A stretch of 64,000 nt of DNA from JAYOEY01 sp038116945 (GCA_038116945.1 JAYOEY010000002.1:1-64000); one strand, 5' to 3'. Shown: positions 9,003 to 19,548, counted from the first letter of the stretch. Numbers and translations: made by a program. Notes: a model not told the origin generated them from the letters alone.

Positions 9003-9926
9003 TCAGAAAACCGAACAGCCGGTCCGTTCGTTCAGCGCCTCAAGCGCCTTCTGTCCCGCCAGCGACGAATGGCTCGCATCCAGCCCGGGCGACCAGACGC
9101 AGACGGCGAAGCGTCCGGGTACGACGCCCGCAATGCCGCCGCCGACCCCGCTCTTGGCCGGCATGCCGACATGGAACGCGAAATCGCCGACCGCATCGTA
9201 CAGCCCGCAGGTCATCATCAGCGCGTTGATGCGCCGGGCCCGGCGCGGGTTGATGAACGTTTCGCCGCTGCGCGGATCGACGCCGCCATTGGCGAAATGC
9301 AGAAACGCGCGCGCCAGCTCGCGGCACGACATGGCCAGCGCGCAGATATGGAAATAGACGTCGAGCACCGCGTCGACGTCATGGTTCAGGTTGCCGAAAC
9401 TTTTCAGGAAACTGGCGAGCGCCCGGTTGCGGTGGCCCCATTCGGCTTCCGACGCGGCGACGGTTTCGTCGAACGCGATGTCAGGCGCGGCGGCCGCCCG
9501 GCGCACGTGTTCGAGAATCGTTTCCGCCGGGTCGTCGCAGTTGGTCATCAGCGCATCCAGCGCCACGATGGCGCCGGCATTGATAAGCGGGTTGCGCGGA
9601 ATGCCGTGCTCGTATTCGAGCTGCACCAGCGAGTTGAACGGGTTTCCCGACGGTTCGCGCCCGACCCGTTTCCACAGCGCCGGGCCGGTGGCGCGCAGCG
9701 CAAGCTCCAGCGTGAAGACCTTGGCGATGCTCTGAATCGAGAACCGCTCGTCGGCATCGCCTGCCGCGCCATCGACGCCATCGACGCCTGCAACGGCAAT
9801 GCCGAACCGGTCCGCCGGCACGGCCGCCAGCGCGGGGATATAATCGGCCACCTTGCCCTGGCCCAGCAGCGGCCGCATTTCCGCCGCGATGTCGTCGAGG
9901 ATGGGCTGCAGATCGATATCAGGCAC
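9003..9926 (-). CDS. glsA: Glutaminase (GlsA family)
   Basis: A 307-residue serine-dependent glutaminase with the beta-lactamase-like fold; it converts glutamine to glutamate and ammonia. The nucleophile motif S-I-Q-S-I-A-K is near residue 65. The family signatures GNPFNSLVQLEYEHGIPRNP and LINAGAIV follow, and the C-terminal GVGGGIAGVVPGRFAVCVWS closes the fold. The length is that of the short bacterial form. It is 19 bases downstream of a dienelactone-hydrolase-like gene on the same strand, with no obvious functional link. Confidence 0.92.
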   Translation of the reverse strand: MPDIDLQPILDDIAAEMRPLLGQGKVADYIPALAAVPADRFGIAVAGVDGVDGAAGDADERFSIQSIAKVFTLELALRATGPALWKRVGREPSGNPFNSLVQLEYEHGIPRNPLINAGAIVALDALMTNCDDPAETILEHVRRAAAAPDIAFDETVAASEAEWGHRNRALASFLKSFGNLNHDVDAVLDVYFHICALAMSCRELARAFLHFANGGVDPRSGETFINPRRARRINALMMTCGLYDAVGDFAFHVGMPAKSGVGGGIAGVVPGRFAVCVWSPGLDASHSSLAGQKALEALNERTGCSVF

Positions 9927-9945
9927 GGGGGCCGCCAGTTCGACG

Positions 9946-10665
9946 CTATTTCAGTTCGGAGTCGAGGAACCCGATCAGCTTGCCCCAGGCATCCTCCGCC
10001 TGGTCCTTGCGGAACCGGTTGTCGTCGCAGAAATCCTGGAAGCCGTGACCGGCGCCGTCATACTGGTGAAATTCGTGATCGATTCCGGCGGCCTTCAGCG
10101 CGGCGTCGAGATCGGCGACATCCTCCGGCGACGGGTTCTGGTCCTCGTTGCCGAAGATGCCCATCATCCTGCATTTCATGTCGCCGGCCAGCTCGATCGG
10201 CGGCGGGCAGCCTTCGCCCATGCCGAGCTTGATGCGCCCGCCATACAGCACCACCGCGGCCCTGTAATCCGGGTTGCGGCAGGCGGCGAGCCAGGTCACG
10301 CGCCCGCCCCAGCAATGGCCCATCACGCCGATGCGGCCGGCATCGACCCTGCCCATCCCGGTCAGCAGGCCGAAGGCCGCATCCATGTCGGCGATGTTTT
10401 TGTCGTCGTTCCATTCCTCGCGCTTGATCGCGACATCGGTCTCGGGCGGCCACCAGTGGAAGATGAACGGGATCACCGCGGCATAGCCCGCCCTGGCAAG
10501 CCGTTCGCCGACATCGATGGTGAACGGGTCCTTCTCCAGCCCTTCATGCGCGATCGGCAGATGCTGCGCCACCACGATGCCGGGGCACGGCCCGTCGCCC
10601 TCCGGCATGAAGACCAGCGTGTCCATCGGACTGCCCTGAACGTCGAGAACCTGTTTCGTATACAT
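9946..10665 (-). CDS. Dienelactone hydrolase family protein
   Basis: A 239-residue alpha/beta hydrolase. The nucleophile is Cys in GVMGHCWGG (about residue 117), typical of dienelactone hydrolases. The acid is in FGNEDQNPS and the His in GAGHGFQDF. The family hydrolyses dienelactones in aromatic-ring breakdown, but many members have other ester substrates. The neighbouring genes give only weak support for an aromatic-catabolic role. Confidence 0.85.
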   Translation of the reverse strand: MYTKQVLDVQGSPMDTLVFMPEGDGPCPGIVVAQHLPIAHEGLEKDPFTIDVGERLARAGYAAVIPFIFHWWPPETDVAIKREEWNDDKNIADMDAAFGLLTGMGRVDAGRIGVMGHCWGGRVTWLAACRNPDYRAAVVLYGGRIKLGMGEGCPPPIELAGDMKCRMMGIFGNEDQNPSPEDVADLDAALKAAGIDHEFHQYDGAGHGFQDFCDDNRFRKDQAEDAWGKLIGFLDSELK

Positions 10666-10750
10666 GGGGTATCTCCGAATTTTCGTGTAGGACCGGTTTA
10701 GCAGCTTTTGGAAACCGGGGCATCTGTCGGCGTTTCAATCGGCAGGAGAT

Positions 10751-10822
10751 CATCGGGTCAGGCCCGAGGATGACGGACCTTCACTTAAAAAGCGCGTCAT
10801 GCCCGGACCCGTTCCGGGCGTC
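10751..10822. repeat. Paired-hairpin intergenic repeat, copy 1
   Basis: Two imperfect palindromes separated by an A-rich linker. The first (10751-10773) reads as a dyad around the core CGGGTCAGGCCCG. The second has perfect 7-base arms GCCCGGA (10801-10807) and TCCGGGC (10813-10819). The linker region GATGAC...TTAAAAA..CGCGTCATGCCCGG is shared with the repeat at 19575-19654. It lies between divergent genes and overlaps no supported coding start. It resembles REP-type elements common in alphaproteobacterial intergenic DNA. Confidence 0.6.
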
Positions 10823-10907
10823 TCCCTCCAATGAATCGTCTCCGCGGGGTTGGCGGTTTCCCGCAGGCGAATACAATCCCCCGGAAACGGAAAACAGGGA
10901 GACCATC

Positions 10908-13232
10908 ATGGGACAGTTCGCCATCGGCCAGTCGGTGCCGCGTACCGAGGACCCGCGCCTGCTCAGGGGCGAGGGGCGCTATGTCGACGATGTCAGGCTG
11001 GTGAACCCGGCCCATGCCTTCATCGTGCGCTCGCCGCACGCCCATGCGCGCATCAAATCGGTCGACAAATCGGCGGCGGAAGGGATGCCCGGCGTGCTCG
11101 GCGTTTATTGCGGCGCCGACGTGATGGAGGACGGGCTCGGCTGGCACGCGCCGCCCCATATCCGCAACCGGCGCGATGGTTCGCCGCTGTTCATGCCGCC
11201 GCACCCCGCGCTGTGCGTCGACAAGGCGCGCTATGTCGGCGACCAGGTGGCGATGGTGGTGGCGGAAACGCTGGATCAGGCGCGCGATGCGGGCGAGAAG
11301 ATCGTCATCGAGTACGAGATCCTGCCGCCGCTGGTGCGGGGCGTCGATGCGAGGAAGCCCGGCGCGCCGGAAATCCACGAGGGCTGCCCCGATAACGAAT
11401 CCTATTACTACACGGCGGGCGACGAGAAGATGGTGGACGACATCATCGCCAGCGCCCACCACGTCACGCGGCTTTCGCTCGACGTCAACCGCATCTCGCC
11501 CAACACGATGGAGCCGCGCGCCGCGATCGGCGATTACGACTGGCGGATGGACCGCTACACGCTCTATGGCGGGACCCAGCGCATGTTCCTGCTGCGCCAG
11601 ACGCTGGCCGAGCAGGTGCTCAAGGTGCCGGAAACCCAGATCCGCATCATGACCAACGATGTCGGCGGCAGCTTCGGCATGAAGGGCGGCCAGCACCCGG
11701 AATATCACCTGGTGCTGTGGGCGTCGAAAAAGCTGCGCCGCCCGGTGCGCTGGATATCGGACCGCTCGGAAGGGCTGGCCTCCGACTGGCACGACCGCGA
11801 CCAGCATACCGAGGCGGCCCTGGCGCTCGACGCGGACGGGCATTTCCTCGCCATGAAGGTCTCCAACATCTGCGCCATCGGCGGCTATCTCGAACCCGGC
11901 GGAACGATCTCTCCCGCCGGCCATCTCGGCGGGCTGGCGGGCACCTATCGCACGCCGCACATCTTCGCCGAGGCCTCGGCCGTGTTCACCAACACCGCCT
12001 GCAACGGGCCGTTTCGCGGCTCGGGCCGGCCCGAGGCGGCCTATGTGCTGGAACGGCTCGTCGATACCGCGGCGCGCGAGATGGGAATCGACCGGGCGGA
12101 AATCCGCCGCCGCAATTTCGTCGCCCCCGAATCCATGCCGTTCAAGACCGGGCTGATCTTCACGCTCGATTGCGGCCAGTTCGCGCAGAACCAGGAACAG
12201 GCGCTGGCGATGGCCGATTACGACGGGTTCGAGGCAAGGCGCGAGGAAGCCGCCGCGCGCGGAAAATATCGCGGGCTCGGCATCGCCAACTTTATCGAGC
12301 AGACGGCGCAGATGGACGGCGAAACGGTGAGCGTCCGGTTCGACCCGTCGGGCTCGGTGACGGTGGTGGCCGGCTCGGTCGATCACGGGCAGGGGCATGA
12401 CACGATGTACAAGATCGTGGTGTCGGATGCGCTCGGCATCGACGCCGACGATATCCGCGTGTCTTACGGCGATTCGGACACGATCGAGTTCGGCGGCGGA
12501 ACGTATGCGTCCCGCACCGCGATCCTGGGCAGCTCGGCAGCCGTGCGCGCGGTCGACAAGGTGATCGAAAAGGGCATCGACCTCGCCGCCCACATGATGG
12601 AAGCCGCGCCCGACGATCTGGAATACGGGAACGGCGAATTCCGCATCAAGGGCACCGACCGCGCGGTATCGATAAAGGAGGTCGCGCGGCGCTCCTACCA
12701 GGCGACCAGCCTGCCCGACGGGATGGAGGCCGGGCTGTTCGCCATCGACACGTTCGCGCCCGGCACGCCGACCTTCCCCAACGGCTGCCATGTGTGCGAG
12801 GTGGAGATCGACCCCGAGACCGGGCGGACGGAGATCCTGAAATATTCGGTGGTCGACGATGTCGGCACGGTGATCAACGCGCTGACGCTCGAAGGCCAGA
12901 TCCATGGCGGCATCGGCCAGGGCGTCGGCCAGGCGCTGACCGAGGGCGTGTTCTACGACGCGGAATCCGGCCAGCTGCTGACCGGCTCGTTCCTCGATTA
13001 CGGCATGCCGCGCGCCGATGACATGCCGAGCTTCGATCTGGCCAACAACCCGGTGCCGACCAAGCTCAACCCGGTCGGCGCCAAGGGCGCCGGCGAAGCC
13101 GGCAATGTCGGCGCGCTCGCCGCCATCACCAACGCCATCGCCGACGCGCTAAGCCCGCTGGGCATCGTGAATGTCGACATGCCGGCAACGCCGAACAAGG
13201 TGTGGAAGGCGATCCGGGAGGCCGGGGGGTAG
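10908..13232 (+). CDS. Xanthine dehydrogenase/CoxL-family molybdopterin-binding subunit (second copy)
   Basis: A 774-residue paralogue of the protein at 190-2532, with the hammerhead domain first (SVPRTEDPRLLRGEGRYVDD) and the molybdopterin domains after. The active-site loop near residue 368 reads PFRGSGRP and the catalytic Glu is in KGAGEAG. Again this is not the CO-oxidising AYxCSFR loop. The start at 10908 follows CAGGGAGA; the longer in-frame extension to 10770 runs through the repeat and is rejected. No small or medium subunit gene flanks it, so it must borrow electron-transfer subunits or be encoded apart from them. Confidence 0.88.
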   Translation: MGQFAIGQSVPRTEDPRLLRGEGRYVDDVRLVNPAHAFIVRSPHAHARIKSVDKSAAEGMPGVLGVYCGADVMEDGLGWHAPPHIRNRRDGSPLFMPPHPALCVDKARYVGDQVAMVVAETLDQARDAGEKIVIEYEILPPLVRGVDARKPGAPEIHEGCPDNESYYYTAGDEKMVDDIIASAHHVTRLSLDVNRISPNTMEPRAAIGDYDWRMDRYTLYGGTQRMFLLRQTLAEQVLKVPETQIRIMTNDVGGSFGMKGGQHPEYHLVLWASKKLRRPVRWISDRSEGLASDWHDRDQHTEAALALDADGHFLAMKVSNICAIGGYLEPGGTISPAGHLGGLAGTYRTPHIFAEASAVFTNTACNGPFRGSGRPEAAYVLERLVDTAAREMGIDRAEIRRRNFVAPESMPFKTGLIFTLDCGQFAQNQEQALAMADYDGFEARREEAAARGKYRGLGIANFIEQTAQMDGETVSVRFDPSGSVTVVAGSVDHGQGHDTMYKIVVSDALGIDADDIRVSYGDSDTIEFGGGTYASRTAILGSSAAVRAVDKVIEKGIDLAAHMMEAAPDDLEYGNGEFRIKGTDRAVSIKEVARRSYQATSLPDGMEAGLFAIDTFAPGTPTFPNGCHVCEVEIDPETGRTEILKYSVVDDVGTVINALTLEGQIHGGIGQGVGQALTEGVFYDAESGQLLTGSFLDYGMPRADDMPSFDLANNPVPTKLNPVGAKGAGEAGNVGALAAITNAIADALSPLGIVNVDMPATPNKVWKAIREAGG

Positions 13233-13313
13233 GAGGACGAGACCAAATTAGGATATCTGGCCCCAATCAACCAGTTTTTACTCAAACGGTAATGGCTAAT
13301 CTGCTAAAGATCT

Positions 13314-14405
13314 CTATGGAGTATCTTTGTCGCTAACCTTTTCTGTCTTGGCTCGAGCCCTGCCGGATTGGGAAACTGGTTTCAATCGATCCAAAATCTT
13401 CTGGACGAGCGCGTCCTCGCTTGCATTTTGAGTGGTTTCCAGCGTCGCCTCGCCTTTCTTCAATATGAAGTTTCGTTCTTCGCGACTCATCTCTCGTGCA
13501 AATTCCATAATATCTTTTTTCGTTCCCTGCTGCACAGTGATCAGAGCGGCGGCATTTCGTATACTTAGTGTTGTTACCTCGTTAGAAAAGTAGCGCATTT
13601 GTTCCAGCGACCTAGAATGATAACGAAACATAATTAATGCCAATGCTTCGGCGAGCAAAACTACAGGAAACGTCATTGTCTCATGCGTTATTAAGAACTG
13701 GGTCCAGTCATTACCCGAGACCTTAAAATCGGCGGCGAGGAACATGACGAATTTCCAACCGATAAGCCCTAGTCCTAAGAGCGCCAGGATTATGCCAAGA
13801 ATTCTAAATATGTTGGCGGATTTTTGTGCCTTGACCGCCAGTTCATCGACCCGGTTTCGTGTGGTGTTGAACCTGTCTATCAGGTCCTCCCGCATTGTCT
13901 CGCGCCACGTGTATTCATCTGCTCCTTTTGCCAGCTGTGCCCCGACCAGTTTTACGACGTCGTCGCCAATAATGTTATCGACTTTTACCTCAACTTGTCT
14001 TGTAATTCTGCTGTCTAGGTCACTTGATAACCGATTCGCGGCGGTTTGTGCAGCCCGCTGTGCTGTGTCTTCAAATTCCCTTCGGAGCGATTGAAGTTGA
14101 GAGCCAAAGTCCCGCTCAGCCTCGGCAGACGAGGCATTAATTTCATAACTATCTTTATATGGATTTTTACGATATTCATTATATAAAAACATGCCCGTTA
14201 GGGAAATCATAAAAAAAGATGCTAAGAAAAAATAATATAGTGCCACCTCTCGTTCTGAAAAACTATATTCACTAAACTGTAAAAATATATTCGTATTTTT
14301 TGTGTCAAACGTAGTCCCAAGAGAAGCAAACAAAACAGCCATAAAAATAAAAACGACAAAATTTCTGCGTCTTCTCTGTGATATTGTAATTCTACCCATA
14401 GACAT
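13314..14405 (-). CDS. Orphan membrane protein with central coiled coil, AT-rich gene
   Basis: I do not recognise this 363-residue protein. Two hydrophobic segments lie at about 14-31 and 58-74. A long hydrophilic, probably coiled-coil stretch follows at about 90-200 (AERDFGSQLQSLRREFEDTA, then NRLSSDLDSRITRQVEVKVD). Two more membrane segments lie at about 202-228 and 243-262, and a charged cytoplasmic tail rich in Lys and Glu ends the protein. The start is supported by AGGGA six bases upstream. Base composition is far more AT-rich than any neighbour, pointing to recent acquisition. Position beside a toxin-antitoxin pair suggests an accessory or defence-type role, but nothing in the sequence proves it. 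Confidence 0.7.
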   Translation of the reverse strand: MSMGRITISQRRRRNFVVFIFMAVLFASLGTTFDTKNTNIFLQFSEYSFSEREVALYYFFLASFFMISLTGMFLYNEYRKNPYKDSYEINASSAEAERDFGSQLQSLRREFEDTAQRAAQTAANRLSSDLDSRITRQVEVKVDNIIGDDVVKLVGAQLAKGADEYTWRETMREDLIDRFNTTRNRVDELAVKAQKSANIFRILGIILALLGLGLIGWKFVMFLAADFKVSGNDWTQFLITHETMTFPVVLLAEALALIMFRYHSRSLEQMRYFSNEVTTLSIRNAAALITVQQGTKKDIMEFAREMSREERNFILKKGEATLETTQNASEDALVQKILDRLKPVSQSGRARAKTEKVSDKDTP

Positions 14406-14743
14406 TTTTATCCCTTTGTCCCAAACCTGAATGGCCAGTCCTATACATGCCTTCGCTCGATAGGCTTAATGGTCGCTCCATAATCTGATAAAAGTCAACC
14501 AAACCAGACAATTTTTAATGAGCCGAAATCTTAGATAGCTAATTATGTTTGACGTGAGTTTCGTATGAATGATTCGTTGTGGGCATTTCCATTAGGTTAA
14601 CCTAAGGTTGCTGCTATTTTTCCGACGATTCGATTTTTACAAATATATTTCGCGTCAATGTAGCTTGACTTGGCAAATTCCATTTTCGGCAAGGCCCCCT
14701 TGCCTTATGGAAGGCGCTGCTTGGATTGGCGGCCTGTCTGGCT
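14406..14743. other. AT-rich gene-free gap with a palindrome and a hairpin
   Basis: This 338-base gap shares the low GC of the orphan membrane gene and has no supportable reading frame. It contains a perfect 14-base palindrome, TTAGGTTAACCTAA (14592-14605), and a hairpin at 14688-14704. It is probably regulatory or remnant DNA of the acquired patch. Confidence 0.5.
14688..14704 (-). terminator. Possible hicAB terminator hairpin
   Basis: Perfect 7-base arms GGCAAGG and CCTTGCC around a 3-base loop, 40 bases downstream of the hicB stop on the minus strand. There is no clear U-tract after it, so this is a weak call. Confidence 0.3.
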
Positions 14744-15175
14744 TCACTCTGCCGCCGTGAGTTCAATAACCGCCCTGTTCCCCGTCGCCTCGATGGCCTC
14801 GCTCATCCGTGCCGTCTTGGTCGCGTGATACGGGTTGAGGATCCGCTGCGCCTCGCGGTTGTCGATGCCGAGGCGGCGGGTCAGTTCGGCGGCGGTGACG
14901 CCGCGCTCGCGCATGGCGATATAGAGCGCGATCTTCATAGCGACACCCATGTCGGGCGCGATCAGCCGCTCACCCTTGCGCGGTTTTGACGGCTTTGGGA
15001 TTTCCTCGCGGTATTTCATGCGGAACATAAGCGCCGAATCGAGCAGGTCGGCGGCTTCCGCCATCGCTTCTTCCATATTTGCGCCGTCGGTCGCGGCTTC
15101 CGGCAGATCGCGCAGCGTCACCAGAATGCGGCCGTCCTCGTCTTTTTCGAATCTGGCCGGGTAGGCGATTTTCAT
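14744..15175 (-). CDS. hicB: HicB-family antitoxin with C-terminal helix-turn-helix
   Basis: A 143-residue protein. The N-terminal HicB RNase H-like fold (YPARFEKDEDGRILVTLRDL, then ATDGANMEEAMAEAADLLDSAL) should bind and neutralise HicA. The C-terminal part is a helix-turn-helix (about residues 92-118, GVTAAELTRRLGIDNREAQ) that should bind the operator ahead of hicA. It overlaps hicA by four bases (ATGA) and is second in the operon, the usual HicA-HicB order. Base composition is normal for the genome, unlike the membrane gene beside it. Confidence 0.9.
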   Translation of the reverse strand: MKIAYPARFEKDEDGRILVTLRDLPEAATDGANMEEAMAEAADLLDSALMFRMKYREEIPKPSKPRKGERLIAPDMGVAMKIALYIAMRERGVTAAELTRRLGIDNREAQRILNPYHATKTARMSEAIEATGNRAVIELTAAE

Positions 15176-15387
15176 GTCAGGTCGTCCTTGTCCAGTCCGA
15201 GGTCGGAAAGCATCTTGTTGAGCAGCCCGGTTCCGATCTCTTTCTTCAAATCCTTGATGGTCGTATAGGCCGCGCCGTAAAAGACCCGGCCATGGCTGCC
15301 TTTGCCAGGCTTGCCGTCATAGCGCACGGCCACGCCATTGGCCTTCCCCAGGCGGCGCAACTTCTTCAGCAGTTCGTTGCCGTTCAT
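15172..15387 (-). CDS. hicA: HicA-family mRNA interferase toxin
   Basis: A 71-residue toxin with the dsRBD-like HicA fold; it cleaves mRNA independently of the ribosome. The catalytic His is in GKGSHGRVFYG (about residues 29-39), with the preceding Gly-Lys-Gly-Ser typical of the family. It is the first gene of the hicAB operon. No Shine-Dalgarno sequence precedes the ATG, and the predicted transcript would start only two or three bases upstream, so it may be leaderless. Confidence 0.9.
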   Translation of the reverse strand: MNGNELLKKLRRLGKANGVAVRYDGKPGKGSHGRVFYGAAYTTIKDLKKEIGTGLLNKMLSDLGLDKDDLT

Positions 15388-15395
15388 GGTACCGC

Positions 15396-15424
15396 AATAT
15401 AGGACAAAAATGTCCTAAATGCAA
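15396..15424 (-). promoter_or_regulatory. hicAB promoter with embedded operator palindrome
   Basis: On the minus strand, TTGCAT (15419-15424), a 17-base spacer and TATATT (15396-15401) form a good sigma-70-type promoter. A perfect inverted repeat with arms TAGGACA and TGTCCTA around AAAA (15400-15417) fills the spacer and touches the -10 box. Binding of HicB there would block RNA polymerase, the usual autoregulation. Confidence 0.65.
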
Positions 15425-15522
15425 TTCCCAAAGGGCATCGACGTCCAATCCAGTGTCGTTTCAACCTGTTCCATCCCTCGCCCCTCTCCTCTAAACTCCA
15501 CCCCACGGGGAGTTGCATACAG

Positions 15523-16521
15523 ATGACCATTTCGCATATCGGCATTATCGGGGCCGGGGCCTGGGGTACGGCGCTGGCGCAGGCGGTTCGCGCGGCGGGC
15601 AGCGACATCGTGCTGTGGGCGTTCGAGCAGGAGGTGACGGACGGCATCAACGCCGGTCACGAAAACGCGCTGTACCTGCCCGGCGTGCCGCTCGATCCCG
15701 TGATCCGCGCGACCTCCGTGCTGGAAGAGGCCGCGGCGGCCGACGCGGTGCTGCTGGTTACCCCGGCGCAGCATCTGCGGCGCGTGACGGCAGAGCTTGC
15801 TCCGGCGCTGCCGTCCGGCGCGCCGGTCGTCATCTGTTCCAAGGGAATCGAGCAGGGCACGACGGCGCTGATGTCGGAAATCGCCGCCGAGACCTTGCCG
15901 GGCCACCCGGTTGCGGTGCTGTCCGGCCCGACCTTCGCGTCGGAAGTGGCGCGCGGCGCGCCGACCGGGCTGACGCTTGCCTGCCGCGATGACGCGGTCG
16001 GCAAGGCGCTGGCCCTGGCGCTGGGCTCGCCGCATTTCCGGATCTACCGGACCGACGATGTGAACGGCGCGGAAATCGGCGGCGCGGTCAAGAACGTGCT
16101 GGCCATCGCCTGCGGCGTGGCGCACGGGCGCGGCTTCGGCGACAACACGCGGGCCACGCTGATCACCCGCGGGCTGGCCGAGATGACGCGGCTCGGCGTC
16201 GCCAAGGGCGGCCGCGCCGAAACGCTGATGGGCCTCGCCGGGCTCGGTGATCTGACGCTGACCTGCACCAGCACCCAGTCGCGCAACTATTCGCTGGGCG
16301 AGGCGCTGGGACGCGGCGAAAAGCTGGAAGACATTCTCGGCGCGCGGCGCACGGTCGCCGAGGGCGTGTTCTCGGCCGAGGCCGTCACCGCGCTGGCCGC
16401 CAAACTGAATGTCGAGATGCCGATCTGCGCCGGGGTCGACGCGGTTCTCAAGGGGCGCATCACGGTCGATGCGGCGATCGAATCGCTGCTCGCGCGCCCG
16501 TTCAAGGCGGAGTCCGGTTGA
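15523..16521 (+). CDS. gpsA: Glycerol-3-phosphate dehydrogenase [NAD(P)+]
   Basis: A 332-residue cytoplasmic enzyme that reduces dihydroxyacetone phosphate to sn-glycerol 3-phosphate for phospholipid synthesis. The N-terminal Rossmann motif is GIIGAGAWGTALA. The substrate-binding region is LSGPTFASEVARG, and the catalytic Lys is in IGGAVKNVLAIACG. Length and motif order match GpsA. It is the first gene of the plus-strand housekeeping run, and is divergent from hicA with 135 bases between starts. Confidence 0.95.
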   Translation: MTISHIGIIGAGAWGTALAQAVRAAGSDIVLWAFEQEVTDGINAGHENALYLPGVPLDPVIRATSVLEEAAAADAVLLVTPAQHLRRVTAELAPALPSGAPVVICSKGIEQGTTALMSEIAAETLPGHPVAVLSGPTFASEVARGAPTGLTLACRDDAVGKALALALGSPHFRIYRTDDVNGAEIGGAVKNVLAIACGVAHGRGFGDNTRATLITRGLAEMTRLGVAKGGRAETLMGLAGLGDLTLTCTSTQSRNYSLGEALGRGEKLEDILGARRTVAEGVFSAEAVTALAAKLNVEMPICAGVDAVLKGRITVDAAIESLLARPFKAESG

Positions 16522-16583
16522 TTAGGTCCGCTAACGCGGATTCGCGGGTTTGAGGGCCGGAGCCGAATTTAAAGGATACGAAA

Positions 16584-16997
16584 ATGAATTACTGGCTGTT
16601 CAAATCCGAACCCGGCGCCTGGTCGTGGGACGACCAGGTGAAGAAGGGCGTCGAGCACTGGGACGGCGTGCGCAATTATCAGGCCAACAACAACATGAAG
16701 GCCATGAAGAAGGGCGATAAAGGCTTCTTCTATCACTCGGTGAACGAAAAACAGATCGTCGGCATTGTCGAGGTGGTGAAGGAACATTATCCCGACCACA
16801 CCGACAAGTCCGGCCGGTTCGGCATGGTGGACATCAAGGCGCTCTGTCCGGTGAAAACGCCGGTGACGCTGGCCGAGATCAAGGCGGAGCCGAAGCTGGA
16901 AAACCTCGCGCTGGTCAAACAGTCGCGCCTCTCCGTCGTGCCGGTCGGCAAGGACGAATGGAAGCTGATTTGTAAAATGGCGGGCGTGAAGCCATAA
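16584..16997 (+). CDS. EVE domain-containing protein
   Basis: A 137-residue single-domain EVE protein (PUA-like fold, thymocyte nuclear protein 1 family). It starts MNYWLFKSEP, then WDGVRNYQANN and MKKGDKGFFYHS, the classic EVE blocks. EVE domains bind modified bases in DNA or RNA; in bacteria this one is often next to core metabolic genes and its client is unknown. A good AAAGGAT ribosome site precedes the ATG. It follows gpsA by 62 bases. Confidence 0.9.
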   Translation: MNYWLFKSEPGAWSWDDQVKKGVEHWDGVRNYQANNNMKAMKKGDKGFFYHSVNEKQIVGIVEVVKEHYPDHTDKSGRFGMVDIKALCPVKTPVTLAEIKAEPKLENLALVKQSRLSVVPVGKDEWKLICKMAGVKP

Positions 16998-17111
16998 ATT
17001 GTTGCGGTTCCGGCCTGCTCCCCCACCCGGCCACCGGTTATTTGCTCCGGCGGTCATCAAGCCGCCACACCAACCCTTGATGCCCGCCGTGTTTATTAGA
17101 GGAAACCCAGG

Positions 17112-17474
17112 ATGAGTTACGAAGACACACCCATCACCGAAGACAAGGGCACCGATACCGTTCTCTGCACCCTCGACGAGCTGGAAGATCCCGGCAGCCG
17201 GGAATTCCGCGTCGGACGGCGCGAGCGCATGTTCGTGGTGAAGAAGGAAGGCGAGGTCTTCGCCTACATGAATCTGTGCCCGCACCAGGGCACCGTGCTG
17301 GACTGGAAGCCCAACACGTTCCTGACCACGGAGCTCGACTACATCATGTGCGCGACGCACGGCGCCCTGTTCGAGATCGAGGACGGCAAGTGCGTCTGGG
17401 GCCCCTGCCTCGGGCGCGCGCTCGCCCCCATCAAGGTCCGCGTCGAAGACGGCAACATCCTGCTGGACGAATAA
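17112..17474 (+). CDS. Rieske 2Fe-2S domain protein
   Basis: A 120-residue soluble Rieske ferredoxin-like protein. The two cluster-binding boxes are C-P-H-Q-G (about residues 56-60) and C-A-T-H-G-A-L-F (about 79-86), giving the 2 Cys/2 His ligand set. There is no signal peptide or membrane anchor, so it is a cytoplasmic electron carrier or oxygenase-associated ferredoxin. GAGGAAA precedes the start. No oxygenase gene is adjacent, so its partner is unknown. Confidence 0.88.
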   Translation: MSYEDTPITEDKGTDTVLCTLDELEDPGSREFRVGRRERMFVVKKEGEVFAYMNLCPHQGTVLDWKPNTFLTTELDYIMCATHGALFEIEDGKCVWGPCLGRALAPIKVRVEDGNILLDE

Positions 17475-17513
17475 CGTCTGGCCGGTTTGCTGCTTCGCGG
17501 TCGGGGCGTTTTC

Positions 17514-17550
17514 TTGCCTTGACCGGGCGACTCCGATCATAATTCGCCCG
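17514..17550 (+). promoter_or_regulatory. Inverted repeat and weak promoter ahead of acs
   Basis: Perfect 7-base arms CGGGCGA (17524-17530) and TCGCCCG (17544-17550) flank 13 bases that contain CATAAT (17538-17543). TTGCCT (17514-17519), 18 bases before CATAAT, would make a weak promoter. It could be an acs operator or the Rieske-gene terminator; the lack of a T-tract favours the former. Confidence 0.3.
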
Positions 17551-17610
17551 AAAGCATGAGCGTCGCTGCTCATTGATCTCTGGGGCACAGACAGACAACG
17601 GGAGACGACG

Positions 17611-19548
<1,938 letters not shown>

